The translations under genes and the position numbers were made by a program. The notes beneath the pieces were generated by a model, which ran no database searches, was not told the DNA's origin, and saw only the letters and a list, made by a program, of their open reading frames with translations. DNA of 64,000 nucleotides from an uncultured Lachnospiraceae bacterium. Lineage in GTDB: Bacteria; Bacillota; Clostridia; Lachnospirales; Lachnospiraceae. The stretch covers positions 1-64,000 of the forward strand of contig CANQSA010000007.1 in assembly GCA_947626415.1 (NCBI GenBank), written 5' to 3'. Positions 50,895-59,846 of the stretch are shown piece by piece; position 1 is the first letter of the stretch, and the number at the start of each line of letters is the position of its first letter.

Positions 50895-52540
50895 TCAGAA
50901 TTAACAATCTTAATAACGCTGAAGAACTCCTATATGATCATAATCGGGAAATAGGCAGAACAATGCCCGAAAATGAGCTGAGAGCCGGAATTCAAAAGTT
51001 TATAAAAAACGGTGAGATTCTGGGATATATCGTTGCTGATCGAATTATAGCTATGCTTAATTTATATTGTAATAACTATGATACTCTTTCTGCTTATATC
51101 TGTAATGTTTACGTATTAGAGGAGTATAGGGGAAAGCATTATTCCGAGAATTTACTGAATAAGGCGGTACAGATTTGCAGAGAAAGAAATTTTAAAAATG
51201 TATGTTTACATGTGTCTGTCGAAAATACGCCTGCTGTTCATATCTATAAAAAAATGGGATTTCGTTTCACCGGGGAAAAAAACTCAGCGAACGATTATGA
51301 AATGAAGTTGGATCTGAACAATGAAACAGTTTACAAAAAACGGCTCATGATCCTCGGAGCCGGTAATGCTCAGCTTAATTTGATTCTTGAGGCAAAAAAG
51401 TTGGGATATTTTGTAATCGTTTGCGATAATCGTCCGACTATGGCGGGAAGTATCATCGCTGATAAATATTATCAAATTGATTATATGCAAAAAGAAAAAG
51501 TTATAGCAATAGCAAGTAATGAACAATTGGATGGAATTACTTCAAGTTCGGAACCGGTTATGCCTATTGTTGCTGAAGTTTCCCAATTGCTTCATTTACC
51601 AGGCAATACGGTAGAGAGTATTGAAACTTTGATTTCCAAATCGAAATTCAGAGATTTGCAAAACAAAGTCGGGGTTTTTGCACCGGAGCACTATGAGGTG
51701 GAGACTGTTGAAGAATTATTAGACAAAGCACAGCACATTCATTATCCGGTAATCGTTAAGCCGGCCGAAAGCTGTGGGACGCAGGGAACAACCCGATTGG
51801 ATACTTATGATGAAACGTTGTTAAGGAACGCATATGAAATTTGTCGTGAGTTTTCTCGAAATAATTTGGTTACGCTGGAACAATATGTACCAATGAACGT
51901 ATTACGGGTAAATGATATTGATGTATTCATTGTAGGTGATGAAATTATATGGGATGGCTGGTTGTGGGAAGATCGGGCGGCCAGAGAACCCATGCTGCCT
52001 ATGACCGAAATTTTTCCTATGAATCTTCCGAAGGATCAGATCCGGAAAATTAAGGAAACCCTGGAAAAACTGATACGAGGTGCCGGAATTACACTTGGTG
52101 AGTATAATGTAGAAACTTATTTTACAGAATCCGGAGATGTGTTTGTTATTGAAATGAATCCGCGGCAGGCGGGGAATTATATTCCCCAGCTCATTGAACA
52201 GCATACAGGCGTGAATTTGTCAAAGCTGTTGGTGTCTACTGCTGTAAATGATATGGAATATTTTGAATTCCTGAAAACGTATGAGCGCACGAATCATTAT
52301 GTAACCTTGCAAGTGGTATTCAGCGAAAAACCCGGGATATTAAGATCATTGTATATTGATCCGGAAATCGCAAAATATGTTTTATGGGTTGATCAGGTGA
52401 TAGAATGTGGCTCTGTTGTACGGAGAGGAATCAACGGATTCGATGCCATCGCGTTTGTCAATATGCAGTTCGAGGATTATGAGACACAGCACAAATTCAC
52501 GGATCAGATTGAAACATATATATATCCTGTTGTTGAATAA
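50885..52540 (+). CDS. GNAT acetyltransferase-ATP-grasp fusion
   Basis: This 551-aa two-domain enzyme has a GNAT N-acyltransferase at residues 1-142 (CNVYVLEEYRGKHYSENLLNKAVQI, then HVSVENTPAVHIYKKMGFRFTG). A Rossmann-like pre-ATP-grasp lobe (LMILGAGNAQLNLILEAKKLGYFVIVCDN) and an ATP-grasp fold (VIVKPAESCGTQGTTRL, VFVIEMNPRQAGNYIPQLIEQ) follow. ATP-grasp enzymes of this type form amide bonds between a carboxylate and an amine. In a glycan locus it may attach an amino acid or similar group to an amino- or uronic-acid sugar and acylate it. The next gene encodes a second ATP-grasp. Confidence 0.83.
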   Translation: MEVIRINNLNNAEELLYDHNREIGRTMPENELRAGIQKFIKNGEILGYIVADRIIAMLNLYCNNYDTLSAYICNVYVLEEYRGKHYSENLLNKAVQICRERNFKNVCLHVSVENTPAVHIYKKMGFRFTGEKNSANDYEMKLDLNNETVYKKRLMILGAGNAQLNLILEAKKLGYFVIVCDNRPTMAGSIIADKYYQIDYMQKEKVIAIASNEQLDGITSSSEPVMPIVAEVSQLLHLPGNTVESIETLISKSKFRDLQNKVGVFAPEHYEVETVEELLDKAQHIHYPVIVKPAESCGTQGTTRLDTYDETLLRNAYEICREFSRNNLVTLEQYVPMNVLRVNDIDVFIVGDEIIWDGWLWEDRAAREPMLPMTEIFPMNLPKDQIRKIKETLEKLIRGAGITLGEYNVETYFTESGDVFVIEMNPRQAGNYIPQLIEQHTGVNLSKLLVSTAVNDMEYFEFLKTYERTNHYVTLQVVFSEKPGILRSLYIDPEIAKYVLWVDQVIECGSVVRRGINGFDAIAFVNMQFEDYETQHKFTDQIETYIYPVVE

Positions 52541-52598
52541 AAACTATACTTAGGTTTCTTTGATAATGAAAGAAAGATGGCATGGAGGTGCATACTGG

Positions 52599-53795
52599 AT
52601 GAAAAAGATATTGATACTCGGAGACGGATACTTACAGATTACTGTAATAAAAGCAGCCAAAAGATTGGGGTGTTATGTGATCGGCTGTGATATGAAAACC
52701 GGAAATCCGGGAGAACAATACCTGGATGAGTTTTATAACATCAGTACAACCGATACAGATCAGGTACTTGCTCTGGCAAAACGACTGAACATTGACGGTA
52801 TTCTGACCTATGCCTCAGACGTGTCTGCTTTGACGGTAGCTTATGTTGCAGAGAAACTGGGACTGCCGGGGAATCCGCCGGCTACAGTAAATACCATGTC
52901 ACATAAGGAATTATTTCATCCGTTCCTGAAAGAACACGGGTTTAAAGTTCCAACAGCGGCAGGCGTTCACAGTGTAGAAGAAGTATATTCGTTTTTTGAC
53001 CGTGCCGGCGGAAATATCATGGTAAAACCGAACGCCGCTTCCGGAAGCAAAGGCGTAACCCATGTAACGGAGCGGGAGAAGCTGGAGGAAGCGTATCATG
53101 AGGCAAGAAAGTATTCCAAAGATAATGATGTGATCATTGTTGAGGAATTTATTCAGAGAACCGGTTATCAGATTGCCGGAGACGCATTTGTAGCCGATGG
53201 CAGGATTGCGTTTTTTGGGCTTGCGGATGAACATTTTGACAGATTGAGTAATCCGCTGGTACCGATCGGAGAAAGTTTTCCGTCCACAATCTCAGACAGC
53301 CGAAGAGAAAAAGCCCGTGCGGAGATCCAGCGGGCATTGTCGGTGTTGGGATATCAGAATGGAGCGGTTAATCTCGATTTTATGTTTGATGAAAACGGAG
53401 ACGTGATTATTCTGGAACTCGGACCGAGGAATGGCGGAAACCTGATTACAGATGCAATTTGTCTCAGCTGCGGCGTAGATCTGGGAGAATATACAGTAAA
53501 AGCGGCTCTGGGAGAAGATATCAGTGATCTGCGGGATCAGGAGATGAAAAGAAATATTTCCTCGTATGTCTGGCACTCTTTCCGGGACGGTATATTCAAG
53601 GAACTCTCCATTTCGCCGGAACTTCAAAAGAGGATATTATTATCTGAGCTGTTTACAAAGCCGGGTGAAGAAGTCAAACGATATAATAACGGATCTTTTG
53701 CTATGGGCGTTGCGCTGTTTGAATTTGACGATGTGCAGCAAATGAACGATATGATAGAGCATATGGAAGCCTATTGTTCCGTTGAAATGCAGTAA
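52599..53795 (+). CDS. ATP-grasp carboxylate-amine ligase
   Basis: This 398-aa ATP-grasp protein has a similar fold to the C-terminal part of the preceding gene: KILILGDGYLQITVIKAAKRLGCYVIGCD, NIMVKPNAASGSKGVTHVTE and DVIILELGPRNGGNLITDAI. It probably ligates a small molecule to a glycan precursor, perhaps sequentially with its neighbour. ATG 52599 follows GGAGG (52584-52588) at 10 nt; upstream in-frame starts lack a site. Confidence 0.85.
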   Translation: MKKILILGDGYLQITVIKAAKRLGCYVIGCDMKTGNPGEQYLDEFYNISTTDTDQVLALAKRLNIDGILTYASDVSALTVAYVAEKLGLPGNPPATVNTMSHKELFHPFLKEHGFKVPTAAGVHSVEEVYSFFDRAGGNIMVKPNAASGSKGVTHVTEREKLEEAYHEARKYSKDNDVIIVEEFIQRTGYQIAGDAFVADGRIAFFGLADEHFDRLSNPLVPIGESFPSTISDSRREKARAEIQRALSVLGYQNGAVNLDFMFDENGDVIILELGPRNGGNLITDAICLSCGVDLGEYTVKAALGEDISDLRDQEMKRNISSYVWHSFRDGIFKELSISPELQKRILLSELFTKPGEEVKRYNNGSFAMGVALFEFDDVQQMNDMIEHMEAYCSVEMQ

Positions 53796-53820
53796 TTTTT
53801 GAAAAGAAGGTAACAGGCAT

Positions 53821-55596
53821 ATGGCAGGTTATGTGTTTTTGGGAAACAGTACAAAACCGACAGAAAAAGAGGCCAAAAGTCGGGATGTTATAAAGTTGGA
53901 TAACGTATCAAGACCATGCCTGCAAGCCGCGATCAATCTGGGTTATGAGGTTTATCTGGGCGTAAACCGGGAGAAGGCTTTTGAACTAAGATGCGATGAG
54001 CTGCCTGTGAAACTGTATGATTCGCATACGTATCGGAGTATAACCGCCTTTCAGGATAATTGGATCGCGTACCGCAATTTGTGCGAAATCATAAAAAAGC
54101 ATGATGTGAAAGTAATCCACTGCAATTCGCCGGTCGGCGGTATGATAGGGCGTCTTGCCGGCAGAAAGTGTCGTGTAAAGAAAGTGATCTATACCGCGCA
54201 CGGATTTCATTTTTATAAAGGGGCGCCGTTTATCAATCGCACCCTGTATAAGTGGGCTGAGCAGTTAATGGCACACTGGACGGATGTTATTATCACGATA
54301 AATAAAGAAGATTATGAGGCGGCGAAAAAATTCCGGATGAAAAAAGGCGGAAAGGTATATCTTGTTCACGGTGTAGGAATTGACACATCGCAGTATAGCA
54401 GTATCGGGGATCAGCGGGCGAAAAAACGCGGCGAACTGCAATTGAGGAATGATGACGTCGCAGTGATATCAATGGGAGATCTCATTGAAAGAAAAAATTA
54501 CAGTATGGCGATACAGGCGATTGCCAAGGCAAGGAATAAAAATCTGCAATATTTTATTTGCGGTGACGGCCCCGAAAAGAATTCATTACAAGCACTTGCG
54601 GAATCGTTTAATATTTCCGATCAAATCCATTTCCTCGGTTATCGTCCGGATATAAAAGAATTGCTGGCTGCTTCGGATATTTTCCTTTTTACCACAAAGC
54701 AGGAGGGCCTTGCCCGCTCTATGATGGAAGCAATGGCAAGCGGACTGCCCTGCGTTGTAAGCCGGATCAGAGGAAATACAGATTTAATTGAAAACACAAA
54801 TGGCGGTTTTCTCTGCGATGCAGCCGATGTTTCCGATTATGCGGAAAAATTGAATATGCTCGCGGCTGATCCGGGGCTGCGTAAAGAAATGGGAGAAAGT
54901 AATCTGCTTACCATTCTGAAGTTTAGTACGGGAGCCGTAACGGACGAGATCTACCGCCTATATAACGCTGAATTGGCAAGGGGGGGGGTAATTTTCAATG
55001 CGTACATTAAGACGCTCACAGAGAATATCCCTTTGCGGGCAAAAAAGCGGATGGAATCAGGAATTCCGCTGAATGCATTTGTGCTTGTCTCCGCAGGTGA
55101 TCTGAATAAGAACAAAAATAATCAGATCGTGATCTCAGCAATAGAAAGGCTGAATAAAGAAAATGTTTATTATGTATTATGCGGTACCGGAGAGAAAGAA
55201 AAAGAGTTAAAAAAACAGGTACAAAATGCCGGACTGCAGGAACAGGTCCGTTTTCTCGGATATCAAAACGATATCAAAGAAATATATGAAACAGCGGATT
55301 GTTTTATCATGACATCGTTCCGGGAAGGACTGCCGCGATCCACGATGGAAGCAATGGCAATGGGACTGCCCTGTATTGTTTCAAGAATTCGGGGAAATGC
55401 CGATCTGATCGATGACGGCAGAGGCGGATTCCTTTGCGGCAGCGATGCAGTGGAGGAATATGTGAATGCAATCCGAAGATTATATTGTGATCGGGAGCTT
55501 TGCCGCAGAATGGGAGAATATAATCGCAGAAAGATAAAGAAATTTGATATAGAAAATGTAAAGAAGGAAATATCAGAAATTTACAGGACTGTTTAA
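53821..55596 (+). CDS. Glycosyltransferase family 4 with duplicated C-terminal domain
   Basis: This 591-aa protein has a complete GT-B family 4 enzyme at residues 1-385 (acceptor lobe HCNSPVGGMIGRLAG and YTAHGFHFYKGAP; donor lobe ISMGDLIERKN, ICGDGPEKN, LFTTKQEGLARSMMEAMASGLPCVVS). A second copy of only the donor lobe spans about residues 392-591 (VSAGDLNKNKN, LCGTGEKEK, MTSFREGLPRSTMEAMAMGLPCIVS). The join is at a run of nine G (54980-54988, codons 387-390). It looks like two tandem transferase genes fused by deletion. Loss or gain of one G would stop translation just after the first, complete enzyme. ATG 53821 follows AGAAGGTAA. Confidence 0.9.
   Translation: MAGYVFLGNSTKPTEKEAKSRDVIKLDNVSRPCLQAAINLGYEVYLGVNREKAFELRCDELPVKLYDSHTYRSITAFQDNWIAYRNLCEIIKKHDVKVIHCNSPVGGMIGRLAGRKCRVKKVIYTAHGFHFYKGAPFINRTLYKWAEQLMAHWTDVIITINKEDYEAAKKFRMKKGGKVYLVHGVGIDTSQYSSIGDQRAKKRGELQLRNDDVAVISMGDLIERKNYSMAIQAIAKARNKNLQYFICGDGPEKNSLQALAESFNISDQIHFLGYRPDIKELLAASDIFLFTTKQEGLARSMMEAMASGLPCVVSRIRGNTDLIENTNGGFLCDAADVSDYAEKLNMLAADPGLRKEMGESNLLTILKFSTGAVTDEIYRLYNAELARGGVIFNAYIKTLTENIPLRAKKRMESGIPLNAFVLVSAGDLNKNKNNQIVISAIERLNKENVYYVLCGTGEKEKELKKQVQNAGLQEQVRFLGYQNDIKEIYETADCFIMTSFREGLPRSTMEAMAMGLPCIVSRIRGNADLIDDGRGGFLCGSDAVEEYVNAIRRLYCDRELCRRMGEYNRRKIKKFDIENVKKEISEIYRTV
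54980..54988 (+). repeat. Poly-G9 tract in the double glycosyltransferase gene
   Basis: Nine consecutive G in frame between the two transferase modules. Removing one G gives TAA immediately after the tract; adding one gives a stop within about ten codons. A contingency-locus candidate. Confidence 0.9.
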
Positions 55597-55613
55597 AAAA
55601 GTGGAGAACGTAT

Positions 55614-56657
55614 ATGAAAGTGCTTCATGTATTGCAAAGCGATCGGTTTTCCGGCGCTGAAAATGTTGTTTGTCAAATGATAAAAATGTTTGATAGAGAC
55701 AAAGACATACAGATGGTATACTGCAGCCGTGACGGACAGATACGGGGAGAAGTTGAAAAGCAGGGAATTTGCTTTGTCCCGATAAAGGAATTATCCGTTT
55801 CGGAATTGAAAAGGGTTATTCAGTCTGAAAAACCGGATCTGATCCATGCACACGATATGAGAGCCGGCTTTATTACAGCCTGTTCCTGCGGCAGCATACC
55901 GTTTGTTTCCCATATTCATGTCAATGCGCTTGATTCACAAGGACTATCCGCAAAAGCCATTGCGTATCGGTTTGCGGCCCGAAAAGCAAAACATATTTTC
56001 TGGGTATCAGACAGCGCGTTTGAAAGCTACCGGTTTCATAACAGCCTGCGGGAAAAGAGTTCGGTTCTCTATAATGTCATTGATATAGAAGCGCTGTACA
56101 GGAAAATGGATACAGATAGGCAGTCTTATGACTATGATATTGTATATTTAGGCAGACTGACCGCACAAAAGAATCCGCAAAGGCTGATCCGGGTTCTGAA
56201 ACAGGCGCTGGAACTCAAGCCGGACCTTAAAATTGCCGTGATCGGAACCGGAGAGCTGGAAGCAGAGACAAAACAGCTGGCATCAGATCTGCGGATGAAT
56301 GACAAGGTAACTTTTCTGGGCTTTCAGACTAACCCATTAAAGATACTCCATGACGCGAAGGTCATGATTATGACATCGCAGTGGGAGGGTACGCCGATGT
56401 GTTCCCTGGAGGCAATGGCATTAGGGGTTCCGATTGTGGCGACCCCGGTAGACGGACTAAAAAACGTAGTGATCAATGGAGAAACCGGTGTATTGAGTGA
56501 TGACGATTCAAAACTGGCGGCAGAGCTTGTCAGAATCGCATCAGACCCGCATATCCATGACAGCATGTCGGACAAAGCGAAAGCGCTGTCGAAGAAAATG
56601 AATGATCTGGAAACTTACCGATCTGCCATTTTGAAAGGATACGGGATCGAAAAATGA
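55614..56657 (+). CDS. Glycosyltransferase family 4
   Basis: This 347-aa GT-B glycosyltransferase has VLHVLQSDRFSGAENVVCQMIKMF at the N-terminus, DLIHAHDMRAG, VYLGRLTAQKNPQRLIRVL and SQWEGTPMCSLEAMALGVPIVATPVDGLKNVV. It adds a sugar to the lipid-linked repeat unit at the cytoplasmic membrane face. It overlaps the next gene by 4 bp. Donor and linkage unknown. Confidence 0.92.
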   Translation: MKVLHVLQSDRFSGAENVVCQMIKMFDRDKDIQMVYCSRDGQIRGEVEKQGICFVPIKELSVSELKRVIQSEKPDLIHAHDMRAGFITACSCGSIPFVSHIHVNALDSQGLSAKAIAYRFAARKAKHIFWVSDSAFESYRFHNSLREKSSVLYNVIDIEALYRKMDTDRQSYDYDIVYLGRLTAQKNPQRLIRVLKQALELKPDLKIAVIGTGELEAETKQLASDLRMNDKVTFLGFQTNPLKILHDAKVMIMTSQWEGTPMCSLEAMALGVPIVATPVDGLKNVVINGETGVLSDDDSKLAAELVRIASDPHIHDSMSDKAKALSKKMNDLETYRSAILKGYGIEK

Positions 56658-57739
56658 AAATCTTCTTTTATATCAATATTCTTGCCGGCGGCGGAGCAGA
56701 ACGGGTAGTCGCAAATCTGGCCTCTGCCTTTGCGGACGCCGGACACCGGGTTTCAATCGTGACGACCTATCGTGTGGAACATGAGTATGATACCGATTGC
56801 CGGGTAAAGAGATACGAGCTGGAAAGCGGACAGGAGAAAGGCGGGTTTGTAAGCCGGAATTTTCACCGGGTTGCCGGCCTGAGAAGGCTGATGAAGACCA
56901 ACAAACCGGATATCCTGATCTCTTTTATGGCGGAACCGAATTTCCGGGCAATTATTGCAAGTGCGTTTTTGCCGGTGAAAACAGTTATTTCTGTCAGAAA
57001 TGATCCGCATGCGGAATACGGTTCAAAACTTAAATGGAAACTGGCGAATCTGCTTTTTAAAAGAGCTGCAGGCGCGGTTTTTCAAACACCGGATGCAAAA
57101 GCCTGCTTTGACGCCCGGATCCGGAAACGGTCAGTTGTGATACCGAATATGGTAAATCCGATTTTTTATACAGTCAACCGAAAGGAAGTATGCAGGGATA
57201 TCGTATCTGTCGGAAGGCTCACCGAGCAGAAAAATCAGAAGATGCTGATAGAAGCCTTTGCGGAAATAAAAGATCAGACAGAGGATAATCTGCTGCTCTA
57301 TGGCGAAGGCGAACTGCGGAGCGAATTAGAAGAAGTGATTCGCCGGAAAGGGCTGAAAGACCGCGTCTTTCTATGCGGTAATGTTTCTAAGATAGAGGAA
57401 ATCCTTGCGGCCGCGAAATTGTTTGTTCTTTCTTCAGACTATGAGGGTATGCCGAATGCGCTGATGGAGGCAATGGCTGCAGGTGTTCCGTGCATTGCGA
57501 CGGATTGTCCGTGCGGCGGCCCCAAAATGTTGATCGACAACGGAAAAAGCGGATTGCTTACGCCGGTAAAGGAGAAAAGTTTACTGAGCGAAGCCATGCT
57601 GCTGTTGCTGAAAGATGAAGCATTAGCCCGTCAGCTTGGATCAAACGGAAGAAAAGAAGCGAAGAAGTATGCGCCGCAGTTCATATATAAAAAATGGCTG
57701 GACTACATACAGACGCTGGTTCCTGTCAAAAAGGAGTAA
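56654..57739 (+). CDS. Glycosyltransferase family 4
   Basis: This 361-aa GT-B enzyme has INILAGGGAERVVANLASAFADAGHRVSIVT, SVRNDPHAEYG, IVSVGRLTEQKNQKMLIEAF and SSDYEGMPNALMEAMAAGVPCIATDCPCGGPKMLI. It resembles N-acetylgalactosamine-type transferases of capsule loci, but specificity is not claimed. It is coupled by ATGA to the previous gene. Confidence 0.92.
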   Translation: MKIFFYINILAGGGAERVVANLASAFADAGHRVSIVTTYRVEHEYDTDCRVKRYELESGQEKGGFVSRNFHRVAGLRRLMKTNKPDILISFMAEPNFRAIIASAFLPVKTVISVRNDPHAEYGSKLKWKLANLLFKRAAGAVFQTPDAKACFDARIRKRSVVIPNMVNPIFYTVNRKEVCRDIVSVGRLTEQKNQKMLIEAFAEIKDQTEDNLLLYGEGELRSELEEVIRRKGLKDRVFLCGNVSKIEEILAAAKLFVLSSDYEGMPNALMEAMAAGVPCIATDCPCGGPKMLIDNGKSGLLTPVKEKSLLSEAMLLLLKDEALARQLGSNGRKEAKKYAPQFIYKKWLDYIQTLVPVKKE

Positions 57740-57744
57740 ATCGT

Positions 57745-58770
57745 ATGAAAAAAACATATCACTATGTCGATGTGCTCAAGTTTTTGTTTGCGATAGGCGT
57801 TGTGCTGCAGCATTCACTGATTCCGTTTATTCCAAATGGGATATATTCCTTTATAGACGTATGCTGCCTAAGGCTGGCAATTCCTTTCTTCTTTGTGGCG
57901 TCCGGTTTCTTCTTGGGAAATAAGCTCTATCCTGTTGGAGCGGATGCCGGAGAAAAAGGGGGGGGGTACTGCAAACGTCTGTTAAAAAAACTGGTAGTTT
58001 TTGAAGCGCTTTCAATTATATTGAAAAGTATTTTTCTGCTTTTAACAGGAACTTCCTGGCGCAGTTTAATCAAGATCATCGGAAGATCCGTATTGTTCTA
58101 TCCGTTTGGAGCACTTTGGTATATACAGGCTGTGATTGTAGCGGTTATTATATTATTTCCGTTTGTAAAACGGGGAAAAGAGGCATATGCAATCTGCCTC
58201 AGCCTTCCTTTATATGGGTTTGCTTTACTTTGCAATCGTTACTTTTTTCTGGTTTCTCAGACACCTGCCGAAAAGATGGTCCTTCGTTTCAATGAGGTTT
58301 TTGCAGGGCCGAGAAACGGTCTTTTATATGGAATGCTGTTTGTGGCGATCGGCTTGCTGATTGCAAAACATTGGGCAGTGCTTTCCTCAAAAAGATTTTT
58401 GACTGCTGCCGCTCTGGTTGTCGCTTATCTTCTGTTTATTACAGAATTTTTCCTGCTTAAGGGCAGAGTTGGAGCAGATGATGCGTCGCTTCATATTATG
58501 ACGATTTTCGTATGCCCGTTATTGTTTATTGTTGCGGCACAATATAATAATTGTTGGATTTCCAATACAAAAATATTGAGAAATCTCAGTACCTCAATTT
58601 ATCTTTTACATAGCCCTATTATCAGTTGTCTGAATATTATTAGCCTTTTGGCAACAGGGCAGAACTGTCCGGTTTTTGTTCTGAATATTCTGTTATTCGG
58701 AATCCTTTTCCTTGTGATATATGGGGCATATAAAACCAAAAAACAACCTTTTTATGATTTGTTAACCTGA
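57745..58770 (+). CDS. Acyltransferase 3 family membrane protein with a G9 tract
   Basis: This 341-aa protein has about ten membrane helices. The family hallmark is the N-terminal YHYVDVLKFLFAIGVVLQHS with its catalytic-type His, then AIPFFFVASGFFLG; later helices are typical of O-acetyl or O-succinyl transferases for glycans. It would acylate the surface polysaccharide. ATG 57745 follows AAGGAG (57730-57735). Codons 72-74 are GGG GGG GGG, a nine-G tract; a one-base slip either way gives a stop within 15 codons, abolishing the protein. It follows a glycosyltransferase by 5 bp. Confidence 0.88.
   Translation: MKKTYHYVDVLKFLFAIGVVLQHSLIPFIPNGIYSFIDVCCLRLAIPFFFVASGFFLGNKLYPVGADAGEKGGGYCKRLLKKLVVFEALSIILKSIFLLLTGTSWRSLIKIIGRSVLFYPFGALWYIQAVIVAVIILFPFVKRGKEAYAICLSLPLYGFALLCNRYFFLVSQTPAEKMVLRFNEVFAGPRNGLLYGMLFVAIGLLIAKHWAVLSSKRFLTAAALVVAYLLFITEFFLLKGRVGADDASLHIMTIFVCPLLFIVAAQYNNCWISNTKILRNLSTSIYLLHSPIISCLNIISLLATGQNCPVFVLNILLFGILFLVIYGAYKTKKQPFYDLLT
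57958..57966 (+). repeat. Poly-G9 tract in the acyltransferase gene
   Basis: Nine consecutive G in the loop after the second membrane segment. Minus-one leads to TAA after about eight codons and plus-one to TGA after about fifteen. Confidence 0.9.
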
Positions 58771-58786
58771 AAGTGAGAATCCGACT

Positions 58787-59830
58787 ATGCTTTTTTATCT
58801 TGTAAACTTGTTTTTACTCAGCATTGTTTTAGCTGCATTTCGGCGCGACCGAAAAAAAATGCTTGCAGTTGCCGTAATCTGGCTGGGCCTCTTAGGCGCA
58901 CTGCGCGGAAGCGGTATCGGAGATGATTATTTTATGTACAGAATGATCTTCCGAAGCAGCCATAGCGTGGGCTGGCTGTCTGTTGGCAAATTATCGATAG
59001 AACCGGGTTATAGTATTTTAAATAAAGTAGTCGGCATATTTTCAAATAATTTCCAATGGGTATTAGCCGTATGCAGCTTTCTGGCAATCCTCGGCGTAGC
59101 GTATTTTATTAAAAAATATTCAAAATATCCCATTATCAGCATATGGCTTTATATTACGATTGGAATGTATCAAATGAACTTTACCGTAATGCGGCAGTCC
59201 ATCGCGATCAGTCTGATCTTATTTGCCTATCGGTATGCGGTCGAGCGAAAGCCTTGGAAATTTGTTTTAATGGTATTGCTTGCAACCAGCTTTCATTACA
59301 CAGCATTTGTATTTGGTATTGTATATTTTCTGGTCAACAAACCGATTTTGGAGCGGCATAAGATCCGGGATTTCAGCCTCCTGCTGCTTCTGACCTTTTG
59401 TCTGCCGCTGTTTAGAAAGATACTGGAAATGGTGCTGTCCTACACGAAATACCGTATTTACATAGGTGGCAGAACCGGAGAAGGAGACAGCCTGTTATTC
59501 CTCTATTTTGTGATCCTGCTTTTTGTCTGTATTATCGGACGCTCCAAAAGGGCCGAGCAGGTACCGGGCTATTCTCACCTGTATCTGTTCTGCGTATTGA
59601 CTTGTCTGACGCAATCCTTTGCGTTAATGATCGAACTGATCAACCGTGTTTCGCTCTATTTTTCCATACCGATGCTGTTGCTGCTGCCCAATACGATTGA
59701 TCGATTTGACCGTAACTCTAAGAGAATTGCAGGCAGCGCCTTAATGGTAATGGCATTAGGCTATTATATTTTCGTTATGTTGAATCCGGGAAACAGTACG
59801 GTTATGCAGTATAGCTTCTTCTTTAGTTAG
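58787..59830 (+). CDS. EpsG-family (Wzy-like) polysaccharide polymerase
   Basis: This 347-aa protein has about ten membrane helices and the EpsG pattern ALRGSGIGDDYFMYRMIFRSS...EPGYSILNKVVGIFSNNFQWVLAVCSF and TVMRQSIAISLILFAYRYAVERKPWKFVLMVLLATSFHYTA. It should polymerise lipid-linked repeat units outside the membrane. No Wzx flippase is seen in this window; it may lie further right. The gap to the acyltransferase is 16 bp. Confidence 0.87.
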   Translation: MLFYLVNLFLLSIVLAAFRRDRKKMLAVAVIWLGLLGALRGSGIGDDYFMYRMIFRSSHSVGWLSVGKLSIEPGYSILNKVVGIFSNNFQWVLAVCSFLAILGVAYFIKKYSKYPIISIWLYITIGMYQMNFTVMRQSIAISLILFAYRYAVERKPWKFVLMVLLATSFHYTAFVFGIVYFLVNKPILERHKIRDFSLLLLLTFCLPLFRKILEMVLSYTKYRIYIGGRTGEGDSLLFLYFVILLFVCIIGRSKRAEQVPGYSHLYLFCVLTCLTQSFALMIELINRVSLYFSIPMLLLLPNTIDRFDRNSKRIAGSALMVMALGYYIFVMLNPGNSTVMQYSFFFS

Positions 59831-59846
59831 AATGCGGGAGGGTGCA

